From Trichoplax adhaerens (taxonomy: Eukaryota > Placozoa > Uniplacotomia > Trichoplacea > Trichoplacidae), in assembly GCF_000150275.1 (NCBI RefSeq), contig NW_002060947.1, forward strand, positions 2,407,740 through 2,471,739: a stretch of 64,000 nucleotides of DNA. Direction: 5' to 3'. The notes below the pieces were generated by a model. It saw nothing but the letters and a program-made list of their open reading frames with translations. It made no database searches and was not told where the DNA came from. The translations under genes were made by a program, and so were the position numbers. Below, one piece after another: positions 10,732 to 24,700 of this stretch. Numbering within the stretch: the stretch's first letter is position 1; the number at the start of each line of letters is the position of its first letter.

Positions 10732-13700
10732 CTGGATCTGAACCGATAATTTGTAGCTCTTAAATATTTATGCTTCTCTGCACTACCTGATCATATAGTG
10801 GTGATAGTAAATCATTTTTCATTTTCTGTACGTATCAATTTAAAGAATGTACGTCAAATAATCTCTGACTCATTTTTACTTAAAGCTAACAATAGTGCAG
10901 AAAGGAGATCAGGATAACAATGTTATCGTACGGTAGTATCTAATGTCATTACAAATGAATTACTACAGTACATCTTTTATCACTATTCTATATGTGCTTG
11001 CCAGCTTCTATCGTGCATCATACAGTTAATCGGACAATTATTTGCATGGCTACAATTCTTACTATTCAGTTATCAATTAAATGTCAGGTGCCTGTATGTT
11101 AAGAACACTATCGAACCTGTACGTGTTCATTTAAAGCATAGTATACGTACTAAACAGCAAGCATTGCATTGCTTAGCTAAATCTAGATAGTATCATATCT
11201 ATTATTAGCTCATAATTACTATAAATTTGCTTATTACTCGTAACCGACAATTTGTTCTTCTACAAACAATATCTTACAAAATAAATAAACCAATTAACAG
11301 ACCTTTGTCAATTTTCTATACATTATATCGTTATATACCTCTCATATAGTTTGGCACTCTCTCAGGCTGCAGTTCAACACGTTCTTCATTCTTATTCAGT
11401 TACTCTCACGCCTGTCTATGTGCCTACGATACATTCGTATCTATAAGCGATCTATGCCGCATACGCGCATGTAAGTAACAAGGTGAGCACTGTTACTGTA
11501 TCACTAAAACTCTTAAGACATTACGTCAGGGTTTACTAATTATCGCTTAATTCTATGTTTATAACATTACAGTTCCGTTACATACAGGACGATGAGATGT
11601 TATCATCCTGATTTACGAAACATCAAAGGTGGATCATTTACTATATAAGATCTCAATATATTCGTATCTCCTTTGATTCTGTGACCTAGCCCTAGGTCTT
11701 TGCTGCCCCAAAATTTCTATCAATTAGCAGCATTCTATATTTTAGGCCTTACAGATTAATTTTTTGCAAATTTTAATAAGGACTAACCTTAACCCTTAAC
11801 GATCGATATCCCCAAATAGGAAAATCATTTATTTAATTTATTGAATAATAATATTTGAAAAGCCAATTACAACACTATCCACTGTAAATAAAAAAAGCAG
11901 AACACTGAAACATACAGGGAACCGTATTTACTGACTACGAAGAAATTTATACACTGTAATACGCAGATGAGCTAGCTCTAGGCTTCAATAAGAAAGTGCG
12001 AGTATACATGTTAATAATTGCATTATAATGAATCTGAATTCTTCGTAGAATACAAATCGTATCAACAATCGTATAGTTATAGACTCTTAAATGATGCACT
12101 TAGTAATCAGGTAACAATTAGGAATACGCAGGTGTGGTAGTATCTCAGGTAGTTGGACAAAGATTATAGAGATAAAGAAAAGATCTTTATTAAAGAGGCA
12201 GATATACCTAACTAGCAGAGATCAGTTTTAGCATGGAGCCAACTTAGAAACGCAATAACTCTCCCCAGCTACATCTAACAACCACATATATTGTGCAGTA
12301 CAGTAAGCATAACAATCACATGATATATCATGGTAGTTTGCTGAGTTAGATAAGAGTCATTGAACGAGCTTGTATAAGTAGACATATACTGGGTTATACG
12401 ATAGTAGGCACTGTTAAACTTAGAAGCCTAAGAACACGATTCGTATATTGCATACAGATAGTATAATCTTACTGTAGTATATCAATAAGGCTGCAGTATA
12501 CTGTACTGGTAAATTGATTCTTACAGTTATTATACCAATCGAATCACATCTTTGGAAACCTTGCAAACGTATACGTAAACATAAAACAACATTGAGCATA
12601 TTTAAAATAAATATATATATATGATACGGCCAAAGCCGGTAATGTAGCCATTACCTAAGTATATTTTATATATAATTGATGTTATTACTTACTAATTAAA
12701 CAGGATGTAAATAAGTTTAATTCCATATCATTTGCATATTATTCCGATAATTTAATTATAATAGTGTATTTTTGGGGGTCGGAAACAGACTTTGTTAGAA
12801 TTGCTACGCGATGCAACATTGTGCGGTATGTCGGCTTAAATTCGTACAAATACGTAAGTCTGCACTAGATATTGTTAATTAATCTAATCTATGGTGCCTT
12901 AAGTATCTAGTTATAGACAGACCATCATAGGTCTTAAATCTAAAGCCAAAATTCTTAATTGATATTACACTGACTAACTGCAGACGTAATTAAAATTAGA
13001 AGATTCAACCTTGTGCCGTCATATTAAACTAAACTTGCATTCAATGTAACCGTTTAAAGTTTGCGAAAGTTGAAAATTGGCAATATCGAAGTAACGATAG
13101 CGTCATTAAAAACATACAAAACATTATGCGAGTTATCAACAATTATAATCATTACAGTTTTCATAAAGCCAAGTAATATTTTAATATACTACTCTATACA
13201 AGTATTATCACTGACCAATCATAGTCTAGCTCGATGGCGGCATCCACATTATCTCAACATGTATAAACTTTCATAGTGTTATGTACCGGATAAAAGCACT
13301 CCTGAATTTATAGAGCTTGATATGGTAATAGAGAGATAATAAAAATGAAGTCTTGCAAACTGCCAAATGAATGGTCATAAATAATCGTAAACAATGTTAT
13401 GTTAGCATCTATCTAAATTTTCTACATAATTAATAAAATATGACCTTCTAATTTCCGATGTTCGCTGCAATTAGAGAATTATATCATCCCATCCTTTAAA
13501 TCCTAAATATAACTTAAGGAAGTGGGAGTGAGCTGCTGTTAGTATTAAAATAAACAACGTATTAGTAACGCGGTAATGCAACAATAAAACGTTTAACTTG
13601 TTATCTAAATGAAGATAAGTACAAACGGAGATTAGGTATTATGTAAATATTTATATAATCAATGTTTCAATAACACATATAGGTTTAGGATAAATTGTAA

Positions 13701-13877
13701 CAAATGTGAAACATTTACGACCAAATAAAGTTCCTGAAGCTCCTGGTGGTAACCTTATAGAGAATAGTAACTTATAGCCTCGAATCATGATGAATACAGA
13801 GTTCATATTTTATGTTTGCTATTTACTAGAACGTATGAGCAATAATATTAATTTTATATTTATCTATCTATGTCTGG
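10732..13877. other. Intergenic, no gene recognised
   Basis: About 3.1 kb downstream of the RIB43A gene. I see AT-rich sequence, scattered single half-sites of the CTGTA motif (for example 12294-12305), a small 7-bp-stem hairpin at 12638-12655 (GGTAATG-TAGC-CATTACC) and no convincing exon. The frame at 13061-13276 has no family resemblance. Confidence 0.4.
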
Positions 13878-13885
13878 TATAAATA
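13878..13885 (+). promoter_or_regulatory. TATA box of the small secreted-protein gene
   Basis: TATAAATA lies 134 bases before the ATG at 14019 in a locally GC-richer setting (GG-TATAAATA-ACCGG). Transcription would start near 13905-13915. The leader would contain one short upstream ORF (ATG at about 13920, 14 codons). This is inferred from sequence and spacing only. Confidence 0.45.
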
Positions 13886-14018
13886 ACCGGCTGCCAGCTG
13901 TTCTAACGTTACAGTAGAGATGGTACTCAAAACAAAGTATTTAAAAACTCGAAGTTATTCGTAAAAGACTCAAATTAAGCAAACTGTAAGAGAAGGAATC
14001 AAAAAGCAGCGAAAACAG

Positions 14019-15375
14019 ATGTGGCATATGGAAGGCATATCATATTTTGTTCTCTTTTACCTTATCCTTGCTGGTACAAACACCAATGGTGTCAGTATCA
14101 AAACGGACGAAAATTCTTCCTCAAAATCGCAAACGGATACTAATAAACAGGGTAAAGAGCTATATTAATTCGTTTTTCAGTATTCTTTACTACTAGTAGT
14201 AATTATGCTAACGAAGAAGTTTGATATAGAACTGAAAACTGACAGTAACTACTATCGAAATGAGTGCACAAGAATTTCTTAGATAAATATTTCAAAATTG
14301 CAATACTCATTACCACTGCAACGTAAATATATGTTATGTGCGAAAAAATGATAGCATAGTATGATTACTTAGTGAAACTTGTATATACAATTAAGCTAGT
14401 AGTATAAATTAGGATAGAATTCAGCTGAATCATGAATACTAGAACACCAACAATATAGCAGAAGCACTATTTTTATTGTGCCAATATAATACCTGAACAA
14501 GTTATAACGTCAGACTTATTTCAGTTCTAATGTTCAATACACATCGTCAGCTATCTCTTGCAACCAAGTGAGAACAAACTTATCATTAATCAGATATTCT
14601 TATAATAAAAGCGTATAAAAAATATCGAATATTGACGGCTTCAGTATACAGTTGTTCTCAAAATTCAATTAACTAGCAATCCAATCTTCGTATTATGTGT
14701 TCGATGGTTTTATACAAGCTGTATATATACACATGTAAATATATCAATCTTTCACTTACCGTATGAATAGTTTGCAATCGGCTCATTTTTATACAATACT
14801 AAACTCACCTGTAAAGTCCCAATAGTTTCAAAGAGGTACAATGCTTACTAATGTATTATAAGACACTATAATATTAACATATTAACATAAAGAAATTGTC
14901 ATATTTTTAAATAAGTACTCGTAAACCTAATTCTACGCCAGGCTCTGAAAACTAATGTAATAGTAAGACACGTACTTAAGAGTTTTAAATATATAAAATT
15001 TGGAATAAAGCTGGTGTTTGCAAGTACTTCCATGAGATTTTTAAATGATACAATAATTTAACATTAGGCAATTTTATTCGAAGTTCAGTAGTTAATGAAT
15101 ACCTTTGTGAGAAGAAGGCCTTAAAAGCATGTTGGAAATTCGCTTCTGGTTTCAATAACAGTCAGAGAGGTTTTGTCGCACTTGCATATGGTCAGAGAGA
15201 TACCTGTAAAATATTTCAAATCTTTGAAAACTGCTTATCGTCTTCTTTGACTTATAAGCTTGCTAAATGCCGATGGCCTCACTTGCGCCAATTCTACATA
15301 AGATACGCTGCTAAACAAGTAATTTATCGTACTTTGCAAAATAATTGCATCAATACTGCCGAACGCCAAGGTTAG
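14019..15375 (+). CDS. Small secreted six-cysteine protein, two exons, unknown family
   Basis: Exon 2 (15068-15375) is an open frame of about 100 codons that contains no methionine, so it is invisible to ORF scans that need a start. It follows an acceptor (AACATTAG) in phase 1. Exon 1 (14019-14088) starts with ATG and encodes a classic signal peptide: a short N-region, the hydrophobic run ISYFVLFYLILA, then small residues. It ends in phase 1 at donor G|GTGTCA, the same donor hexamer used by exon 4 of the GATA gene here. The joined product is 125 aa, with six cysteines in the mature part at 37, 45, 70, 79, 91 and 117, plausibly three disulphides. One N-X-S site lies at Asn53. The predicted mature chain is basic and mostly helical. 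Function is unknown; a secreted signal or defence role would be speculation. An alternative donor at 14153 (GTAAAG) fits exon 2 only from another frame lacking a start. Confidence 0.6.
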
Positions 15376-17790
15376 CTTTTAGTAATCTAACTAATGATTG
15401 CAATAGTAGAATTATTAAACCGATTTCATAATTACGAAAATGTTACGCCAATTACTCTAATGTATTCGTGAATTTATTATACAACTTAATAGGGAGAGAT
15501 TATATGGTTCCTGAAGAGTGCTATCATCATCCCCTATTTATAATTTGCGATCAATAACCGAAGCCTTAGTTACTGCCGTTTCGCGAGAGCATAAGTTATT
15601 GCAGTATGACAATTACCATAAAAATAAATTCATTACCTTACTACGGTTTGTATTAAGTGTAGTACTGACATCATGCTAGATCTATCTTGACCTATAAGTG
15701 CAGTAAAATCGCCATTTTATGCATATCATTACAATTATGAAATGCGTCGAGTACATATAGCAGTAAGTCATGCAGGATTGTTGCATATAAATATTGGCAT
15801 ACGCATACACTGCTGCACTATCCACCCATGCATATATCAAGCTTTCGTTTATTTTACCTTGGTTATCGCCATAATTGTGGTAGATTAAAAGGCAGTTTTA
15901 ATTCGGGATAATAAATAAGTATTAAATACAAATATTATAATTGTAAATTGAAAGTCCAATCATTCTCTATATTTACAGTTAATAAATTTATTAATTATCT
16001 AAAATTTACCGGAATAAATCTTTGTCGTCAATCTGACTGAAATAAATTGGTGGATAAATTCACGTTAATCTGAAAAAAATGTTAGAATGACCACGAAGTT
16101 GCGATGTACGTCTAATCTATCATACTGATTCAATTGTAATATTGTATAGTAAAAGATACACTTGATATCTTAGAGAAGACAAAGAACTTATTTATTGAGA
16201 CAGAGAAGCGACCATGAGGAAGATCTAAGCAGAAGTGAAATCGTTCTGATAACGTTCACAGACAGACAACGAGATAATTATATAAATAAATGAATGAGTG
16301 AATGATTATTAGTTATACTTGTAGAAATACGCCAACACTTACAATCTATGAACTCTACAGTATGAGATATATTGTAGTTATAATTCAACCCATAATGTTA
16401 CATCCTCTCTACTTTGCAAGGATCTATGAATATTATAATTCCGTATTTGTGTGTATCTGATGATGGCTAACAGTAAAGCGGAATAAATTACGTTGCATAA
16501 TTATAATTAATTATTAAGCGTTTTGTTAAGATACATAAATGTACACTACATTATGTTCTCTCGGGCGACGCTAGGTCAATCACGCAGTAGTGAACATGTC
16601 AATACTACAATTACGATATTTGTATTATACGATTATCTTATCAGTTGGGCAGCTATGCAGTTTATCAGCCCTAATTCCTAGACGTTACAAGTCTATCATA
16701 CGTATATAACACGCTGCTGTACACGGTATATTACTACATAGTTACTGTCTTGACTATTTTACCAGTAACTTATGAAACAAAAATATAGTATTGCTAATCC
16801 ATATTGCCTCACAAATCAACACACACCCCGGACTAAAGCTTTAAACCTTTTCAACTTTACCCTCCCTAAAATAAATGGACTCAAAACATCTTTTGCACCC
16901 CCCCCCCCGTCCCCGAAAAAAATTCTTGTACTACACACTATGAAGTAGAAATAGTTACCGTATCACTATGTGAATGTAATTATGTAACATAGACGAGTAA
17001 ATGGTGAACTGCGACAGTAGTTTGATGTGAGACTTATCGGCATCATAATTAATTGCCGCTTCTTAGAACTGCAATTTTGCATTATTTAGCTGCCTCTGAT
17101 GTGTAATATTTCTGGCCGTACATTGTATAACAACTGTACAGTACAATATACATGCCATATTCGCAATAGTATGTATTTATATCGTCAATGTTATCGAGTT
17201 CGAAAAGTGACAATACAGATATATTTTTCGATACACAACTATAACATAGACTACTTAATACAGTATTCCGAGGTGTTCATTAGTCCATGACTATACACTA
17301 TACATGAAGAACGGCGGTAATGCTACGAGACACGTAGGTCCAGGTCTTTCTTTCATTAGTCCACGGTACAAGCTACAGTTGTTTATATTTCATAAGTTTA
17401 CGAGTATCATGCTTTTTGTCTTTCATAAAATGCAAGATTATACATGAGGCAATTTAAGCCTTTTCAACGCTGTCTTGATAATGAAATCAACAGAATATAA
17501 TTTTAAAATTTTCCCTAAACAAAATAATACTCCAACTGACAGCTTAGGTGTTATAATTTATGTGAGATTATGCAATTAATGCTATGGAAACTTTTGTTTA
17601 TTATTAAAATTCTTAAATTATTTTATATCAAGGCCGGATGATATTCTTCAGCGATGGCGATATATTAGTAAATGGGAATTAACTGCCATATGTGCATCTA
17701 CCAAGTTCCTATCTGCTATGAGTGATATGCATACGCTTTAGCAAATTGAAGTAGGCACTAGTATGAAAATAAATGAATCTATCACTTCTT
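15376..17790. other. Convergent (3'-3') intergenic region, no gene recognised
   Basis: This separates the ends of the small secreted-protein gene and ABHD2. It is AT-rich, with a C11 homopolymer at 16898-16908. It contains only one full CTGTACAG palindrome (near 17137), in contrast with the many in divergent spacers. Open frames here (for example 17099-17290) are not convincing. Confidence 0.45.
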
Positions 17791-20700
17791 TTAGTACAAT
17801 CCTTCCGATGATACAAAGATAATTGACTTGATATACTCAACAATAACTCGGTCAATCCATGTCACTGTTTCTGGAATGACGACACCGCCTTCAAAAAAAC
17901 CAAGATGCCCACCGTTTTGAGTTACAACAAACAGAGCTTTATCTTTAGTCGCTATGGAAATCAATTTCAACATATTAAAATTCTTTCGATATTACATATT
18001 GCGTATATATTTCTCAAATCAAGAATCATAAAACATGACGAAACGTAGATATACTTCTTAATAATGATCCATCTGTAAATGTATTTGCTGCAGCTTTTTG
18101 AGCTGAAAAGATTCGTTTACGTCCATATCGAATTCCTACTATGACTTACATGATAACGAAATGGCCGGCCCAAACAGTTCCGATGGAATCAGTGGATCAT
18201 CAGAAGAGTTTACAAGTAATACGGGCAGTTCCAGCTGAGATAATGTCAGTTAATGAAGGAGAAATGTTAAGGGTAATCAATTTTACAACATTCTTATAAA
18301 GCACTGCTATAAAGCACTTATCACTTTAGCGTTAGCTATCGGTAGTAACTGGTGCGTTATACCGTAGTTCATGGTTATACACATACAACAGTTTACCTTA
18401 TGTAAGTAGAACTTCGAGCTCGCCCAATCGTAATAGTCTGATAGCGCAGCAAAGCCATTTACTAGCCTAAGTTCAAATAAATTCACCCAAATAAACATTT
18501 GTCAACATTCCTGGATTCTGTAACGGGTTTGACCTAAATTGTTTATACTACGTTAAACCTAGAAAAGTTCTCATCAAGCTCTTCTAAAATTCTTGATGAA
18601 TAAACCCTTTTCTCTTCAACAGCAGGTATATCAGTTTTCTTTATTTCGCTATCACTACGACCATTTTTTATATAAGGTGCCTCACAATAATAATCCCATT
18701 TAATCGAGTTTGACGTAGCTGAAGGATAAATTTCTTTCCAATGATTGTTAATAATTTGTTTTTGGCGCCTGGTTATCATGTAATTATATATCACTCGACC
18801 ACTGTTCAAGCTATTAAGAAAGGGACGAGATCTAAACAGAATTTGAAAATTGTTAACTACAGGAGTATTACGAAAGATACTGTATGCGAACCTTCAATAC
18901 AATCCAGTAAGATACGCAAATTCGCTAGTATCACTTTATACACTTAAACGAGCATAAAAAGTACTTTTCAATATCATATCCTTGGCATATTGATATGGCA
19001 CATAAAAAGTATGACTGGCGGGAAGGCTTTTCTCCAAGGTACTTCATTAGCAAGTTCGCGCCCATCGAAAAACCCACTCCCACCATCAAACTGTTATTGT
19101 GAAATTTTCGTACAGCATACTGTACCGCACCATCAAGATCACACGTATGGCCTATGCAAAATATATGAGGCATATATGTTTACGTCAGAACACAGTGTGA
19201 TTGTAGTTAATAACTAATATAATTAACACAACAGAACAGATAATAAGTAACAAGAACATGCTGTAGTAATTCTGGTTAGCATCAATGTACTTATTATTAC
19301 TCAAAAAAAATGCCTATGTTGATCTGTTGTGATATTATAATACAATTTACACAAATTATGGTATGTATGCATTACAGGATTTACGGTTCAGCACTTAAAG
19401 AAATTAAATTACAAATATTCATACTCTACCGTAAGTAAATATTCTCGGAGACGTCAATGGTACTGAAGCATCTGTTCCGACGTGATTCAGGACAATGACA
19501 CGATAACGATGTTGTAGACAATAAGTTACAAAGGTCTGTATGTATACAGATTGCGAGTTATTGCCGATACCCGGGCATACAATCAGCGTAACTTCAGGTT
19601 TTTCCGTTGACGTTCTCTGTCGCTCCTGTGGTTCATATATATCAAAAGTACTTAAAGAGCCATCTTCGGTTACGACGCTTTCTCGTTTCAAACGTTGCGG
19701 TGGTGATTTATTTCCGAACCGACCGATCAGTCCAAAAATTATAGTTTGAACATGACCACATTTTCCCCAAAGAAGTGTGGGAAGGTATCTGCAGTTAAAG
19801 CAATAAGGTCAGCGTCAAGTAGTTATAAATAAGGCAGTACACATTTTTCTTTTATTTACTTAATTGCTAATGCATTTGCTCCTTGTTCTCACATAATGAA
19901 GTAAGTACATCTTGTAGAATATGTAAACTGTGAAGTGCAGACTCTGCATACGACGCACAGTGGTAAAACAGTAAACTCAGAAAAAAATAGTGCCTGCATG
20001 CTGACCATGAGATGAGCATTGTGTTCTTACAGTAGATCAGGCAAAGCCTACATAGGTATTTTGAAATAATTTGAATCGCCTTTCTGAGAATATCAGGATA
20101 CTGACGCTGAAATATACACTAACGTATAGTAAATGTCTTATAAAAATCACAATCATCCTTCACAGATAGCAAACCAAATCAATTTCATGAGCTAGGCTTA
20201 CCTGGGTTGTCAATGAAATCATTACTTAATTTGCATGGTCAATGCTGTACGGTATTCATTTCATTTTATTAGATTATCATGCATCGGCCACGATTGACAA
20301 TAATTATAATTAATAATCCCTAATAATTATTAAGTTAAACTTCGCATATGTGGTGGTAATCTATAATCATAACAATTATTACCGTAAAAGTAAAATAAAT
20401 TACTATGGATAATCGGTTGATTTACATACACTGTACACTGTGTACAGTAATGCAATCCGTGCTTACAAATGAAACGGCCACATGCAACATGATTGAATTG
20501 TACGGTACAGTTCAGTACTGTAGTCATAAGCTAAATAATTTTGTCTCGCTCGATTAATTGCAGCACAAGACGTGCATTTGGGGACCGAGCTGTCAATCAA
20601 CAATAAGATCTAGCACCGTTTTACTTGCCTTTCACGAAGAATAGAACAATGAGCTAAAACAGCCTTGTTAAAAGATGAATTTCGGTGACATAAGATTGGG

Positions 20701-20798
20701 CAAGATGGCCAAACGAACAGATTTAAGAAACGAAACAAGGAAGAAATAGCAATAATGCTTAATGCGAAAAGAATGCTATAACTTTGAGATTCTAGCAT
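17791..20798 (-). CDS. ABHD2: ABHD2-type alpha/beta hydrolase (monoacylglycerol lipase)
   Basis: Seven exons on the minus strand: 20798-20629, 19788-19430, 19151-18965, 18810-18559, 18466-18397, 18234-18150 and 17951-17791, giving 427 aa (human ABHD2 425). An N-terminal hydrophobic anchor (about residues 8-30) is followed by YLPTLLWGKCGHVQT and the hydrolase fold. The catalytic triad is visible: Ser205 in GFSMG, an Asp in SSDDP (358 or 359) and His390 in GGHLGFFEG. The last stretch, GGHLGFFEGGVVIPETVTW, is close to vertebrate ABHD2, a membrane lipid hydrolase that responds to progesterone in sperm; that role is known only in mammals. Intron 1 begins with GC (AG|GCAAGT), and the frame requires it. 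The start is ATG 20798; the upstream in-frame codons lead to a stop. The gene is head-to-head with IPPK. Confidence 0.95.
20430..20520. repeat. TACAG/CTGTA repeats in ABHD2 intron 1
   Basis: Several palindromic units of the type CACTGTACACTGTGTACAG and TACAGTTCAGTACTG lie inside the first intron, close to the promoter. Confidence 0.7.
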
Positions 20799-21761
20799 AC
20801 CAACTAGGACCACTTACTAATAAATGAAGATACAGTACAATACGCGTATATTCAAATGTCAAAAATCGTTAGAAAATTATTCAAAATTGTAACTTGCTAC
20901 AGTCATCTGCAGTCATGAACTGCTAGAAGACTTCCACAGGCCCTAGGTTTTAGCTTTTCTTCTACTACCTGTTAGATTATATGGGTACGATACAGTACCG
21001 TAATCATAGTACAGTACTGGTACTTTCCATGACCAGAAATTTAAGCCTATGCTACTGTACTGCACTGTACTGTACATTGCTAGAAAAATGGTACAGTGTA
21101 CAGTACTGTACCGTACTGTATGAACATCTCTGGTACTATGGTACAGTATTGTACAGTACATGTCTTCGTTAGATTTTACTGTACTGTACGATACAGTACA
21201 ATATACTGTACTAAATAACACTCGCTAACATCCAATTTTGTATAGCAGTGATTATACTGTACAGTACAGTACAGTAATTTAAATACAGTACTGTACATGT
21301 ACAGTATACAGTACAGTACAGTATACAGAACTCCTCAAATAACAGATTGCCTGTACTGTAGAATGTACTGTGCATTGCGTCCACTTTTACTCTAATGATA
21401 ACGTAGGGGCTTGGGCGGTAGGGATCGGGATCGAAGCTTTGCAAATTCATTTCCTATCGCAGACAGGATTTTTAGGGCCCGGCCCGGTTAGACCAAGTGT
21501 GACGATTGTGTAATCACTGGAAGGAGACTGTTTACCATTTTACTGATAATTTTTATTGTAGTACAGTACTGTACACTATAATACAGTACATACATAATTG
21601 CTGTTCAGTAATTGCAGTACAGTATACTGTATATATATAAGTTTATAACTTATATACGCGTACGACTACCACGGTATAATAATTAATTATTTATAGCTTT
21701 CCATGGCAATGCTGTGCTGAAAATTCATGAAATATCCACTATTTAACAGTATAGTTTCAAG
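20799..21761. other. Divergent intergenic region ABHD2/IPPK with dense palindromic repeats
   Basis: The 963-bp spacer separates two start codons that face away from each other, so it must hold both promoters. About half of it (20990-21380 and 21560-21640) is TACTGTAC/GTACAGTA repeat. Long open frames here (20943-21450 on either strand) are translations of that repeat, rich in Tyr, Cys, Thr and Val, and are not genes. Confidence 0.75.
20990..21640. repeat. Dense TACAG/CTGTA palindromic clusters
   Basis: Tandem CTGTA and TACAG units alternate, with many perfect palindromic cores such as TACTGTACAGTA (for example near 21250-21275 and 21284-21325). This is one of the densest clusters in the window and sits between two divergent promoters. 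Confidence 0.9.
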
Positions 21762-24700
21762 ATGAATGTCGATTCCAGATTTTTTGCTGAAAGAAAATGG
21801 GCCTATAAAGGAGAAGGCAACGCTCATGTAGTATTAGCTTCTCATGTACGTATAGTAGTATATTAGGAAGCTACTATGCGTGCAATTAATTAGGACAGTA
21901 AGCCATTCTTAAGAAATCGAAATCAAAACATTCCTATAGCCCATTCATATGAATGAATAATGAAGATAAATTTGGTACTTTGGTACACTTGAGATAACAG
22001 TCTTCATTATTAGATATTTTTAAAAAATATTTTCATTACAGTACACCAAGCTTTAAATGTCATGCATACATTACAGTAATGAGATATTTAGCAGTGTCAA
22101 CGAGTATGCTGTAGAATCCGAATTTAAGACTAAAATCCTTATTCCAGAAAACTGCTGCACACTAGTAAACGGAAAAGAAACCTTACTACTGTACGCGATC
22201 CTTAAAGATAATTATGTGTTGATAAGGTTAACAGTGACTCCTTTTTGTCTCCTGAAGGATGGTTTTGTTGTACGACTACTCAAAAATCGTAGAGATGGTC
22301 AGGTAAAGCTTCAGTTTCTGCCGATAAAGATATTCTTAATTAATAATACAGTACATAGTACCTAACCGGTTGTCGCTGCTGACCTCCTGTTAAGTACAGC
22401 ATTTGATTACAAAGTGTGAATATGCGACGATTTATTCGAATCACTGAATTACAGTAGTTTTACGAAAATACTGTAATCACATGTACAGTATGTATGGACG
22501 GAATGGTTGTACAGTATTCGTACTGTCGACCATACCTTTTGAAAAATACCTGACTACTTTCTGTAACATGCGCACAAATATTGCTCAACTCTTCTCTTAG
22601 ATTAGCAGACGTTCCCAAGATGCAGTGAAATATTATAACATCGTTGGACCACAGTTCATCGATCCTTCATACTTGCCAGAAATGGTATTTTCACACCGGA
22701 TCTCTTTACGCATCATTATTGATATACAAATTTACTCTCGAGTGTTTACTCTATTACCCGATTTAGAGATTAGTTACTGTTCCTAAAGATTTCTTTGGAG
22801 TTGTTGAAGACGTTTGTCGAAAGCAGCGGCCAGGTAAGTTAAATAATAAATGACGACGCTATCGAATTATTAACTCGTGACTTTAGGGACGAGCATAATG
22901 TAACATTTATAAGAGAAGATTGCAATATTTTCTAGACGTTATTTAGTAATATATGATTAACGCTGATAGTGGTCATAATATCTATTTTTTGGCCAGATTA
23001 TCGACTGGATACAAACATCGCTATGAATGCAACAGCAACGGTAATGCCCGATGTATGCTTCGTTAGAGAACGTAGTAGAATATCCGAGGTAAAGAAACTA
23101 GGAAATGTTGCTCAAATGAAAGATAAAACAATCCCAACATTTTGCGTTGAAATAAAAGTAAGTTTAATTTTACGGGTAAGTCTTACAATAAGAGAAATTT
23201 GTTCCTACTAGAAATCATTAAAGTCTTCTATGATTACCGTTTAAATTTAAGAATGGAATATTATTTTAATAAATTTTTCTTTACTTTAAAACAATTATTA
23301 CGATCAGCCCAAGTGTGGATATTTACCTAATCCAGCTTCTAGCTCCGAAATCAACGATATCAGAAGACGTATTTGCTATTTCTGCTTATTGCAGTATACT
23401 AAAGTAATTCGTGCTATACACCTGATTTTATCATGTTTTATTTTGTGATATCTTAAATCGCCAAATATCGTATCTTGCAAACTTAGATCTATTTTAAATT
23501 TAAATTACTTCAATATGCATCAGGAAAAAATAGACAGATGGAAAAACAGAAGCCAGTATTGCCCTTTGGATCTCTTTTCATTGTGTGAAGCACATGTTTT
23601 ATAATATACCAGTATACGTATATATATACTGCGTACTAGATTTAGGTAAAGGTATTGATGATCTCTTCCTATTGTACAGGGATCTAGATAGGATAAAAAA
23701 GGCCCTTAGTGCTTTGATGTACAGTCCGCAGAATAATTTCCGAATTTTTAAGGTACAGAGATATTACAGTATGCATCAAATTTTGTACAGGAAGCTGAGC
23801 AAATTTTAGACTGATGGAAGTCATTATTTTTTAAAGGATGGTATTCTAATTTATGAAGATAACTCTGCTTATGAAAGTTTGGATACCATTTTGCACGAAT
23901 GGTTCTCAAATTCTAAGAATTCTTGTAAAAATCTAGGGTAATAATGTTCTATACTGTATACGGTAGGATAATGGATTTGCGAATTGTTACTGACTATAAT
24001 ATTGATTGAAGATAGCAGGCACTGAGTTCTGATAACTGTCATCATTCGGCAGCTACAGTATTGTAATATATCCTCTTTTTATGGATAATTTAGAGCAACT
24101 ACCGAAAATTTTAGAGAAATTATAGCAAGAATTTTAGTTAGTGATCAGGCTTGCGGCACCATCGATATTAATGGAAAACAATCAGTGTGAGCTACCTATT
24201 TTGTTTCTTTAATTTGCATTAGTGACTGTTGAAAACTAGCTTGAAATACTAATGCTGACCATACCAATTGTAGAAACTCCAACTGCATTCTGAATCAAAT
24301 ACTATGTGCTCAGCGATTGGGTGAAACAGATATCGAAGATATTTATCCCCTGTTCTTAAAACTGGAACATGAAATGACGAAAAGCAAAACGGTCGCAGAA
24401 GCTATGCAGCAACTAGAGTGTTTTGACTCCGCATCATGGAAATACCTTAATGGTGAGAACTGGCTTTTAGCCTGTACTACGCAATCATTTATTTAGTATT
24501 CTTTATTAGATAGGCTAATACAACAATAACAGAGAAAGTATCTTTTACTTTGTAAAATGCCAGTAGTAGCTCTTGCCGAAATCGAAAATGATGTTGAGGA
24601 GACCATTAGAAAAGTAGGTTGCTTTTAATCTTGTTTCCAGTTTCTGTACCCATCCAGAGCGAATACTTTATGAATATCTTTTACATAATTAATATAGATT

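Noticed and set aside
11360-11455. Plus-strand frame after a CTCTCTCAG acceptor reading AAVQHVLHSYSVTLTPVYVP
   Set aside because: Only 27 codons with no upstream exon; likely chance.
20943-21450. Open frames of 63-92 codons in both strands between ABHD2 and IPPK
   Set aside because: They are translations of TACTGTAC/GTACAGTA repeats (Tyr, Cys, Thr, Val, Leu bias), overlap each other in opposite strands and have no start or splice context.
22057-22365. 102-codon frame overlapping IPPK exon 2
   Set aside because: Only its last part (GFVVRLLKNRRDGQ) is real coding sequence; the upstream part is intron 1, since exon 1 joins directly to exon 2 in the family alignment.
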